From positions 1 to 39,753 of the forward strand of contig NZ_SWMS01000040.1 in the NCBI RefSeq assembly GCF_005146945.1: a stretch of DNA of 39,753 nucleotides. Reading direction: 5' to 3'. How positions within the stretch are numbered: position 1 is the stretch's first letter; every line of letters starts with the position of its first letter. Source of the DNA: Prauserella endophytica (GTDB taxonomy: Bacteria > Actinomycetota > Actinomycetes > Mycobacteriales > Pseudonocardiaceae). Made by a program: the position numbers and the translations under genes. The notes beneath the pieces are model-generated. The model saw only the letters and a program-made list of their open reading frames with translations, was not told where the DNA came from and did not search any database. Of this stretch, positions 33,778-39,753 are shown piece by piece.

Positions 33778-34275
33778 TCAGACCAGCATCGCGTCGGGCA
33801 GGGTGTGCTCGTCTGCGCGGCGGATCCGCAGCCGAGGTTGAGTGAGGCCGAGCAGGTACTGGCAGGTCGCAGGCGTGAGGAGCTCGGCGCGAGGATGGGC
33901 GGGCAACACGAGCACGTCGGCGTCGTGCACTCGGCACAGTCGCAGCAGGGCGGCGGCCACGCGCCGATGCCGGCCGCCCGGCCCGCGACGGTGATGCCAC
34001 GCGGTGGTGTGGATCCGCACGCCCCGCTCGGCCAGCCCGGATGACGGGAGCCGTGACAGCGCGGGAGCGAGCGCCGCGGCGGTGACCTGCTCCCGGCGGA
34101 CCTGCTGCCAGGCGATCAGCCGCGCGTTGAGCGTGAGCCCCGGCGGCGGGTGCAGCACGGCGAGCACGAGGTGGCCGTGGTCGGCGATCAGTTCGACCGC
34201 CGCGGGCAGCTCGGCGGCCGGCGCGGGATCGGTGGCGTCGACGACGCAGACGAGGGTTGTGCACTGGGCGGGCAT
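33778..34275 (-). CDS. Universal-stress-like hypothetical protein
   Basis: ATG 34275 was preferred to GTG 34299 because AAGCAGG stands at proper distance. The 165-residue product begins MPAQCTTLVCVVDATDPAPA and shows alternating strands and helices (HGHLVLAVLHPPPG, DADVLVLPAHPRAELLTPAT) like a single universal-stress/Rossmann-type domain. The usual nucleotide loop GxxG-9x-GS is not obvious, so assignment to UspA is tentative. It is divergent from the second terC gene across the symmetric promoter palindrome and is followed by the winged-helix gene 76 bases later. Confidence 0.6.
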   Translation of the reverse strand: MPAQCTTLVCVVDATDPAPAAELPAAVELIADHGHLVLAVLHPPPGLTLNARLIAWQQVRREQVTAAALAPALSRLPSSGLAERGVRIHTTAWHHRRGPGGRHRRVAAALLRLCRVHDADVLVLPAHPRAELLTPATCQYLLGLTQPRLRIRRADEHTLPDAMLV

Positions 34276-34330
34276 CAGCGGACCTGCTTTCCACGGCACG
34301 GATCGAGGAGGCCGCGCGCTGGCCTCATTT

Positions 34331-34395
34331 CCAGATTGACGAAGTACGGTTCGCCAGTCAAGCCTTGACAGGCGAACCGTATTTCGTCATTCTGG
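34331..34395. promoter_or_regulatory. 65-bp near-perfect palindrome acting as a symmetric divergent promoter
   Basis: Two 31-base arms (34331-34361 and 34365-34395) are inverted copies with three mismatches around a GCC centre. On the plus strand TTGACA (34365-34370), 17 bases and CATTCT (34388-34393) point to the second terC leader. On the minus strand TTGACT (34356-34361), 17 bases and CAATCT (34333-34338) point to the Usp-like gene. The two -35 boxes are back to back at the centre. A protein dimer or cruciform could affect both directions together. Confidence 0.65.
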
Positions 34396-34399
34396 TGGT

Positions 34400-34513
34400 G
34401 CGGAGGGGAGTACCCACCACGTCCGGGATCGTCATTACGGCAGTTCGATGGCTGCCCGGTCCCGGCGCCACCGGACCCAGCGCACGTGCTCTGGCGGTTG
34501 GGGAGACCTCCAG
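34400..34513 (+). promoter_or_regulatory. yybP-ykoY (manganese) riboswitch candidate before the second terC gene
   Basis: The leader opens with CGGAGGGGAGTACCCACCAC, in which GTGGTG (34395-34400) and CACCAC can pair around GGGGAGTA. It continues with ATCGTCATTACGGC (34429-34442), CGGTCCCGGCGCCACCGGAC and ends near GGGGAGACCTCC. These are the expected blocks of the yybP-ykoY Mn2+ aptamer. It begins at the predicted transcription start of the palindromic promoter and ends about 30 bases before the terC GTG. Confidence 0.72.
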
Positions 34514-34544
34514 TTTCACTCGACGTGACCGGAGGTGCTTGACT

Positions 34545-35594
34545 GTGGTTGTTCCGTTGTGGGCGTGGGCCGCGGTGCTCGGCGTGATCCTGGTGATGCT
34601 CGCGATCGACCTGTTCGCCCACCGCCGCGCACACGTGGTCGGGGTCCGCGAGGCCGCCGCCTGGTCGGCGGTGTGGGTCGCGCTCGGCCTCGGGTTCGGC
34701 GCGATCGTGTGGTGGGCGTGGGGCAGCGAGTTCGCCGCCCAGTACTTCGCGGGCTACGTGATCGAGAAGTCCCTCGCGGTGGACAACGTGTTCGTCTTCG
34801 CGATCATCTTCGGCTACTTCGCCGTTCCCCGCGAGTACCAGCACCGCGTGCTGTTCTACGGCGTGCTCGGCGCACTGGTGTTCCGGGCGGTGTTCATCGC
34901 CGCGGGCTCGGTGCTCATCGCGTCCTTCGCCTGGATCCTGTACGTGTTCGGCGCCTTCCTGGTCGCCACCGGTGTCCGGATGGCCGTGCACCGCAACGAG
35001 ACCATCGACCCCGACCGCAGCGTCGTGCTGCGCCTGTTCCGCAAGGTCATCCCCACCACCGAGGAGTACCACGGGCAGAAGTTCCTGGTGCGCCAGGCCG
35101 GGCGCTGGGTGGCCACCCCTCTGTTGGCGGTGCTGGTGCTGGTCGAGGTCACCGACATCGTCTTCGCCGTCGACTCCATCCCGGCGATCTTCGCCATCAC
35201 CCAGCAGCCGTTCCTGGTGTTCACCTCCAACGCCTTCGCCATCCTGGGCCTGCGCGCCATGTACTTCCTGCTCGCCGACCTGATGCACCGCTTCATCTAC
35301 CTCAAGCTAGGCCTCGCCCTGGTGCTGGTGTGGGTCGGCATCAAGATGCTGCTGCTCGACCTCTACAAGATCCCCACCTGGTTCTCGCTGGCCGTGGTCG
35401 CCCTCCTGCTCGCCGTCGCCGTCACGGCCAGCTGGATCCGCACCCGCACCACCCCGGCCACCCCAGCGGCTGCCTCTGCCGATTCGCTGGCCGGTGCGGA
35501 GCCCGACACGGTCACGACCGAGCCAGCCCAAACCGGGGCGGCCGCAGCCGAGACGGCCCCGTCCTCGCCCACTGGCCTGTCGACGCGCGACTGA
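34545..35594 (+). CDS. TerC-family integral membrane protein, probable Mn2+ exporter (copy 2)
   Basis: This 349-residue TerC-family protein starts at GTG 34545 with GGAGGT eight bases upstream. Signatures are GYVIEKSLAVDNVFVFAIIF, VLFYGVLGALVFRAVFIAAG, VLVEVTDIVFAVDSIPAIFA and SNAFAILGLRAMYFLLADLM. Nine or so membrane helices are followed by a 45-residue Ala/Thr/Ser-rich cytoplasmic tail. It is closer to the canonical TerC length and sequence than copy 1. Probable role is Mn2+ efflux under riboswitch control. Two copies with separate leaders suggest different expression windows or partners. A lipoprotein gene follows after 100 bases. Confidence 0.93.
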   Translation: MVVPLWAWAAVLGVILVMLAIDLFAHRRAHVVGVREAAAWSAVWVALGLGFGAIVWWAWGSEFAAQYFAGYVIEKSLAVDNVFVFAIIFGYFAVPREYQHRVLFYGVLGALVFRAVFIAAGSVLIASFAWILYVFGAFLVATGVRMAVHRNETIDPDRSVVLRLFRKVIPTTEEYHGQKFLVRQAGRWVATPLLAVLVLVEVTDIVFAVDSIPAIFAITQQPFLVFTSNAFAILGLRAMYFLLADLMHRFIYLKLGLALVLVWVGIKMLLLDLYKIPTWFSLAVVALLLAVAVTASWIRTRTTPATPAAASADSLAGAEPDTVTTEPAQTGAAAAETAPSSPTGLSTRD

Positions 35595-35694
35595 CGCGCG
35601 TCGACCGCCCCGGTGCCGCCCACCGCTCACTCCCCCCACCAGCGGTGGGCGGCACCACCCCACAGACCCAGCCCATCCGGAAAGGAACCCGCTC

Positions 35695-36102
35695 ATGCGC
35701 ATCTCGACTCGATGGACCTCTGTGCTGCTCGGCGTGGGCGTCGTGGCGGCGATCAGCGGCTGCGGCGCTGTCCAGCAGGCCGGCGACACCGCCGGTTCGG
35801 CCGCGGACACCGTGACCGGCGCGGTCGCCGCCGCCGAGGTGTGTAGCGACGCGCTGGCACTGGTCGCCAACCCGCCCGACCTCAGCGCACCGCAGGCCGC
35901 ACTGGACCAGGCGCACACCACCGCCACCGAGCTCACCGACCTGGCCGCGACCACCAGCGACACCGACATCGGCCGCGCCATCACCGACCTGGCCGCCACC
36001 CTGCAGACGGCCACCCTGGACACCCTCACCAGTGCTCCAGCCGCCTGGCTGCAGACCAGGGCCGATCAGGCCGCCGCGCTCACCACCGCCTGCGCGCCCT
36101 GA
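35695..36102 (+). CDS. Small secreted lipoprotein
   Basis: This 135-residue protein starts at ATG 35695 with AAAGGAA upstream. The signal peptide MRISTRWTSVLLGVGVVAAI ends in a lipobox AISGC with Cys23 as the lipid-attached residue. The mature part is Ala/Thr-rich and helical (AALDQAHTTATELTDLAAT, then ITDLAATLQTATLDTL), probably a small helical bundle at the membrane outer face. I do not recognise the family. It is downstream of terC copy 2 on the same strand and may share its transcript. An 8-bp inverted repeat follows the stop. Confidence 0.8.
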   Translation: MRISTRWTSVLLGVGVVAAISGCGAVQQAGDTAGSAADTVTGAVAAAEVCSDALALVANPPDLSAPQAALDQAHTTATELTDLAATTSDTDIGRAITDLAATLQTATLDTLTSAPAAWLQTRADQAAALTTACAP

Positions 36103-36112
36103 CCAAGTAGGG

Positions 36113-36141
36113 TCACGGGCACGACAGGAAGCAGCCCGTGA
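36113..36141. terminator. Hairpin after the lipoprotein gene
   Basis: TCACGGGC (36113-36120) pairs perfectly with GCCCGTGA (36134-36141) over a 13-base loop, 10 bases after the lipoprotein stop. No T-tract. A reasonable terminator candidate for the terC-lipoprotein unit. Confidence 0.4.
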
Positions 36142-36219
36142 TGAGCACCGTCGGCGACCCCGCTGAACGTTCGTCGGTCGTCCCTCCCTTCCAGGTGAGC
36201 GGCCCACTCGCAGGCGAGG

Positions 36220-36321
36220 TCAGGTTGTCGAGAGCTCCACCCCAAGCTCCTGGGCGAGGGTTTCCTGGGTGAAGCCGAGAGCCTCGCGCCGTGCTGCGAG
36301 AGCATCTCGTCGTATCGCCAT
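36220..36321 (-). pseudogene. N-terminal fragment of an XRE-family HTH gene
   Basis: ATG 36321 begins MAIRRDALAARREALGFTQE and continues TLAQELGVELSTT before a stop at 36220. This is helix 1 and 2 of a Cro/C1-type HTH (AARREALGFTQEXLAXXLGV), but it stops where the recognition helix should be (usually STVGRWERG). No continuation is visible downstream, so the rest has been deleted. The 205 bases from 36322 to 36526 hold no gene that I can support. Confidence 0.55.
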
Positions 36322-36526
36322 AATCACTCCCAGATTCGCTAGCGCACCCACGCTACCCGGCGTTGATCGGACCTGATCAGCGGCCATGTCAACGACGAAA
36401 CGGCGGACGTTCACGTCCGGACGTGCGACCCAGACCGCCCATGAAAACGCCAGAGCGGGATGGTGCTTGGGACGATCTGTGCTTGTCCGCAGGGGCCGCC
36501 ACCAACTAAAGCCCCGCCCGACAGGA

Positions 36527-36910
36527 TCAGCGCGCCTCGACCGCGTGCTCTGCCGCGAGCCTGCGCACATACGCGCGGATTCGGTCGCGATCCTCGGGGA
36601 ACACGCTCTCCCACGATTCGTCCAGGTCGACCCACTTCGGCGGCTGTCCCTTCTCCCCGCCGAGTGGCGCGTCGCGGTTGATGACGGCTCCGTAGGACAG
36701 GCTCAGCGTTGGCGTCCAGTCGGCGCGGAAAGAGCGGACAGCGACGGCCGCCGGCACTGACAGCAGCTCGCCCAGCAGGCCGGTCTCCTCCAAGAGTTCA
36801 CGGGCTGCTGCGGCTCGAGGCGTCTCGCCTGGCTCGACGGTTCCGCCGGGTGTTAGGAACAGTTGGCGGTCTCACTCTTCTGCTGTCTCAACTGGCGCGC
36901 ACGTCGAGGG
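36527..36910 (-). pseudogene. Nudix hydrolase, 5' end lost at an IS5 insertion
   Basis: From about 36870 the minus strand reads RQLFLTPGGTVEPGETP and then RAAAARELLEETGLLGE, a perfect Nudix box (GX5EX7REUXEEXGU) with all metal-binding glutamates. It ends with AYVRRLAAEHAVEAR at 36527. Upstream of DRQLF the frame hits a stop at about 36878-36880, and the start of the gene is missing. The IS5-family element begins at 36911. Sequence beyond the IS (37859 onward) does not restore a Nudix N-terminus in frame, so the gene was damaged both by insertion and by a frameshift or deletion. It is presumably non-functional. Confidence 0.7.
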
Positions 36911-37808
36911 CTAGGGCGTGTCTGACAATGTCTTGGTCCAAGTGATGACGGCGTGGAGAACGACCGCGCAGCGATAGACGATGGCGAGTTTGTCGTAGCG
37001 AGTTGCCAGGCCACGCCATTGTTTGAGCAGGGCGATGCGCCGTTCGACAACGTTGCGGCCGCGATAATCGACCGCGTCGAGGGTGGGCGGACGGCCGCCG
37101 CGGGAACCGCGGCGGGTGCGGTGCCCGGCCTGGTCGGCCGGCTCGGGGATCACCGCCGTGATGCCGCGATCGCGCAAATGCCCCCGGATCGCTCTCGAGG
37201 AATAAGCCTTGTCGCCGCGGACACGGTCGGGCCGGGTCCGAGCTCGACCACGTCCGAGGCGAGCGACACGCAGTTGCCGCATCAGATGCGGAAACATCGG
37301 CGCGTCCCCGGCCTGGCCGGGCCCGACTAACGTCACCAGCGGGCGGCCGTTCCCGTCGACGAGATGGTGCACTTTGGTGCTCCAGCCGCCACGAGAGCGG
37401 CCGATCGCGTGATCAGGCGGCTCGTTGTGCAGATCCGTGTAGTTCGACCCAGCCCCCTGTGGGGCGGGTGATGTTGGTGGCGTGCTGATGCGCACGCGCG
37501 ATCGTGGAATCCACCGACACCGACCACTCCACCAGGCCGGCCGAGTCCGCAGCAGTCAGCAGACGTTGCAACACGGTGTCCCAGGTGCCGTCACCGGCCA
37601 TCCGGCGGTGCCAGGTCCAGATCGTCTGCCACGGGCCGAATACCGCAGGCACATCCCGCCACGCGATCCCGCACCGATACCGGTAAATGATCCCTTCGAC
37701 CATCGACCTCGCATCCGAGAACGGTCGGCCCTGCTTGCCGGTACGCACCGGAAGCAGGTCCTCGATCAACGCCCACTGATCATCTGAAAGCAACTGGAAC
37801 CGCGACAC
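36911..37808 (-). CDS. IS5-family transposase, two frames joined by a presumed programmed frameshift
   Basis: Frame A starts with GTG 37808 (VSRFQLLSDDQWALIEDLLP) and holds the DUF4096 N-terminal domain and the first Asp (SVSVDSTIARAHQHATN), ending at 37413. Frame B (readable from about 37495) carries DHAIGRSRGGWSTKVHHLVD, the second Asp in RVRGDKAYSSRAIRG and the Glu in RRIALLKQWRGLATRYD. The switch probably happens in 37413-37470, as in related IS427 elements that use ribosomal frameshifting. The stop codon TAG is formed by the terminal CTAG. All DDE residues are present, so the element may be active. Confidence 0.85.
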
Positions 37809-37858
37809 CCGAACAGCATCTCAACCACGCGCCAACACCATTGTCAGACACGCCCTAG
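36911..37858 (-). mobile_element. IS5-family (IS427-type) insertion sequence
   Basis: The 948-bp element has perfect terminal inverted repeats: GGCGTGTCTGACAATG at 36915-36930 and its complement at 37839-37854. CTAG occurs at both outer edges (36911-36914 and 37855-37858). As CTAG is itself a palindrome, it can be counted as target duplication or as the end of the repeat. It encodes a transposase in two overlapping frames on the minus strand, as usual for the IS427 group. Confidence 0.9.
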
Positions 37859-38146
37859 CTGCGGCGTCGACATCATCTCTTCGGTCCGTGCAGGACGCGT
37901 TTGGTCTTGGGCAATTCGATGTGCGGGCTGACGCTGCTTCGTTCAGCGCGTGAATTTCGCTGGCGCCGTTGGTCATGAGCGGGCGCCGCTCGCGCAGGCG
38001 GCCCATCCAGACGTCGCCTTACTATGGATGCCCGAGGAAACATCCGTCGCCAGCCGCCATCGGCTTGCCGATGCATTGGCCCGGTTCGACTTCGGTCGTG
38101 GGCGCCGGACGGTCGGAGGGGGCATTATTCGCAGGGAGGGAGTGTG
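37859..38146. other. Interval between IS5 and the usp gene, no clear gene
   Basis: The 288 bases contain a minus-strand frame ending PHIELPKTKRVLHGPKR at 37873, which I do not recognise, and the ribosome site (GGGAGGGAG, about 38134-38142) of the usp gene. It is the other side of the IS5 insertion point; no Nudix N-terminus can be read here. Confidence 0.4.
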
Positions 38147-38998
38147 ATGTCGATGGCCGCCGCACCAGTCCGCCGGGTGCTGGTCGCCACCGATTTGTCT
38201 GAGCAGGCGGGCTTGGCTGTGCGGAGGGCCGCGCAGCTGGCCGCCGAACGCGACGCCCGGCTGAGCGCCGTCAATGTGCAGCCGGCCGGGTTGAACGAGG
38301 AGCTGAGCGAGTTCGCCCACGCCCGCCTGCGCTCACACCTCGACCGGTTCATCACCTCCACGGTCACGGAGGCCGTCGTCCGCCACGGTCACGTGGCTTA
38401 CGAGATCCTCGCTGAGGTCACTGATCGCGACGCGGACCTGCTGGTCGTCGGCGCGCATGGCGGCCACCGGCTGACCAGCCCGGTCCTGGGCAGCACTCCC
38501 GGCAACCTGGTGCGGGCGAGCCCGGTTCCGGTTCTGGTGGTCAAGAGTCCACCCGATGGGGAGTACCGCACGGTCGTGCTCGCCGTCGATAGCACAACTG
38601 TCTCGGCAACGGCGGCGCACACGGCGGGCGCGCTCACGCCGTACGCGGACCACATCGTCGTGCACTTTGCCGTAGTTGTCGGCGAGACGTTGATGCGCAT
38701 GCACGGCGCCAGCGAGCAACACTTGGCCGAGTTGCGCGAGGTGAGCACCGAGCAGGTTCGCGTCGATATCGAGCGCGTGGCCGCCGAGCTGACGCCCGCT
38801 GCGTCGCGGGTGGTGATCGCGTCCGGGCGTCCGCAGACGCGTTTGCCAGAGCTGAGCCGCCACCACGCCGCCGATCTGGTCGCCGTCGGTACCGGCGCCC
38901 GCTCGTCGCTGGGCTACACCCTGCTCGGCAGCGTTGCCCAGCACGTGTTGCGGGACGCGTCATCGGATGTGCTCGTCGTGCCGGCCAGGAAGGACTGA
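38147..38998 (+). CDS. Tandem-domain universal stress protein
   Basis: This 283-residue protein has two UspA domains. Domain 1 starts RRVLVATDLSEQAGLAVRRA and ends with the nucleotide loop VVGAHGGHRLTSPVLGSTPG. Domain 2 starts YRTVVLAVDSTTVSATAAHT and ends with AVGTGARSSLGYTLLGSVAQ followed by DVLVVPARKD. Both loops roughly keep the G-x2-G-x9-G(S/T) ATP-binding pattern. ATG 38147 has GGGAGGGAG upstream. Such proteins bind ATP and help survival in hypoxia or stationary phase in actinobacteria. It stands alone on the plus strand, with a convergent antiporter gene downstream. Confidence 0.9.
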   Translation: MSMAAAPVRRVLVATDLSEQAGLAVRRAAQLAAERDARLSAVNVQPAGLNEELSEFAHARLRSHLDRFITSTVTEAVVRHGHVAYEILAEVTDRDADLLVVGAHGGHRLTSPVLGSTPGNLVRASPVPVLVVKSPPDGEYRTVVLAVDSTTVSATAAHTAGALTPYADHIVVHFAVVVGETLMRMHGASEQHLAELREVSTEQVRVDIERVAAELTPAASRVVIASGRPQTRLPELSRHHAADLVAVGTGARSSLGYTLLGSVAQHVLRDASSDVLVVPARKD

Positions 38999-39076
38999 AC
39001 TGGAGCTGCACGTGTTCCCGCTATGTTGCGATCATCCTGGCCATCGCCGCCTGTGTGGGCGTTGCCTGATCACCGC

Positions 39077-39753
39077 TCATTCTCCGCGGGCCCAGGTAGT
39101 GACGAGTTTGGAGGCGTCGGGTTGGCGGGGGATCGCGACGATGACGAGGTCGCCGTCTCGAAGCCGGGTGCGTGGGGTGGGGATCAGTGTTCGTTTGCCG
39201 CGCATGATGGCGGTGATGAGTCCGTGGGGTGGGGTGATGTCTTTGAGTTGTTTGCCGGCGATGTGTAGGTCGGGGGTGACGCGGACTTCGATGAGTTCGG
39301 TGTTGATGTCGCCGATGGGAACATCCTCGGCCACCGAGGTTGTTGTAGGGGACTCGCCGCGTAGTCCAAGCCAGCCCGCGACGGTGCTGATGCTGACGCC
39401 CTGTACGGCCGCGGAGACCAGGACCACGAAGAAGACCATGTTGAAGATGAACGGGCCATCGGGGTGGCCGGCGACGAAGGGGAACGTGGCGAGCACGATC
39501 GGCACCGCGCCGCGGAGTCCGACCCAACTGGTGAACAGCAGTTCCTGCCATCGGTACCGCAGCCAGCCCAGGGTCAGCAGGACCGCGATGGGGCGGGCCA
39601 CGAACACGAGCACGAACACCACGGCCAGCCCGGGAACCACGACCGACGGCAGTTGTGAGGGGAAGACCAGCACGCCGAGCATGGGCACTGTCATGATTTC
39701 CGTGTAAGCCACGGATGATGTGTTTCTTATCTTAGTGGAGTGGTATGCGGTTG
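39077..39753 (-). CDS. Cation/proton antiporter (CPA1/NhaP2-like), C-terminal part, running to the window edge
   Basis: The readable product starts near 39712 (MAYTEIMTVPMLGVLVFPSQ); the frame stays open to the edge at 39753, so the N-terminal membrane part is missing. Visible are the last membrane helices (GLAVVFVLVFVARPIAVLLT, SWVGLRGAVPIVLATFPFVA, FNMVFFVVLVSAAVQGVSIS) with the conserved WVGLRGAVPI motif. A C-terminal TrkA-C/RCK-C domain follows (IEVRVTPDLHIAGKQLKDIT, TRLRDGDLVIVAIPR). Such proteins exchange K+ or Na+ for H+ under nucleotide control. The last 40 bases are unusually AT-rich for this genome, so a disrupted 5' end cannot be excluded. Confidence 0.85.
   Translation of the reverse strand, partial: TAYHSTKIRNTSSVAYTEIMTVPMLGVLVFPSQLPSVVVPGLAVVFVLVFVARPIAVLLTLGWLRYRWQELLFTSWVGLRGAVPIVLATFPFVAGHPDGPFIFNMVFFVVLVSAAVQGVSISTVAGWLGLRGESPTTTSVAEDVPIGDINTELIEVRVTPDLHIAGKQLKDITPPHGLITAIMRGKRTLIPTPRTRLRDGDLVIVAIPRQPDASKLVTTWARGE

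Noticed and set aside
1..39753. CRISPR arrays, rRNA and tRNA genes
   Set aside because: No regularly spaced repeats and no recognisable tRNA or rRNA sequence were found on either strand by eye.

Overview
The DNA is GC-rich throughout, with GTG starts, strong third-position G/C and actinobacterial gene content (Thermus-type NADP isocitrate dehydrogenase, InhA-like enoyl reductase, actinobacterial mobile elements). It most likely comes from the chromosome of an actinomycete. A Pseudonocardiales relative (Pseudonocardia or Saccharopolyspora type) is my best guess, but the sequence alone does not prove the genus. No rRNA, tRNA or CRISPR array was seen.

Layout. (1) 0.1-4.5 kb: a magnesium cluster, corA then an mgtA-type P-ATPase, followed by a thrice-frameshifted mgtC that runs into scraps of an ABC transporter. 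(2) 4.5-15.7 kb: a nested mobile region. Its oldest layer is a tyrosine-recombinase module: an integrase remnant, a small HTH gene with an ATGA overlap, and a gene for a protein with 14 tandem zinc ribbons fused to a tyrosine-recombinase-like domain. That gene is split by a complete 7042-bp Tn3-family transposon (5776-12817) with 54-bp inverted repeats and a TAGGA target duplication. The transposon carries tnpR, a DUF4241 gene and tnpA. An IS110 element sits in its presumed res region. The 228-bp leader of that IS110 element looks like a bridge RNA: two stem-enclosed loops carry guide-like matches to the element's own ends and to its target. (3) 15.8-26.3 kb, all on the minus strand: bioD, fabI/inhA-like, ilvD, icd, an unknown gene, and a dab inorganic-carbon uptake operon. 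The operon order is orf152, dabB, a previously easy-to-miss 53-codon orf and dabA, all joined by start/stop overlaps.

(4) 26.4-31.6 kb: a small winged-helix regulator divergent from the dab operon, a DUF6671 gene overlapping it, murF, tsaC/sua5 and folC. (5) 31.6-36.1 kb: two terC-family (probable Mn2+ export) genes. Each is preceded by a promoter and a yybP-ykoY-like manganese riboswitch leader, and a third, orphan copy of the same promoter-leader lies between them on the other strand. A paralogue of the dab-linked winged-helix regulator, a Usp-like gene and a 36-residue membrane microprotein also lie here. One terC promoter is inside a 65-bp near-perfect palindrome that shows matching promoter elements on both strands. 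(6) 36.1-39.8 kb: an XRE fragment, a Nudix gene broken by an IS5-family element, a tandem-domain universal stress protein, and the C-terminal half of a cation/proton antiporter running off the end.

The genes fall into divalent-cation homeostasis (Mg2+, Mn2+), inorganic-carbon supply next to CO2-linked anabolic enzymes (BioD consumes CO2, Icd releases it), and a heavily rearranged mobile island. The most noteworthy items are the IS110 bridge-RNA candidate with readable guides, the reconstructable multi-zinc-ribbon recombinase gene, the coupled dab operon with its new small orf, and the triplicated promoter-riboswitch leader.
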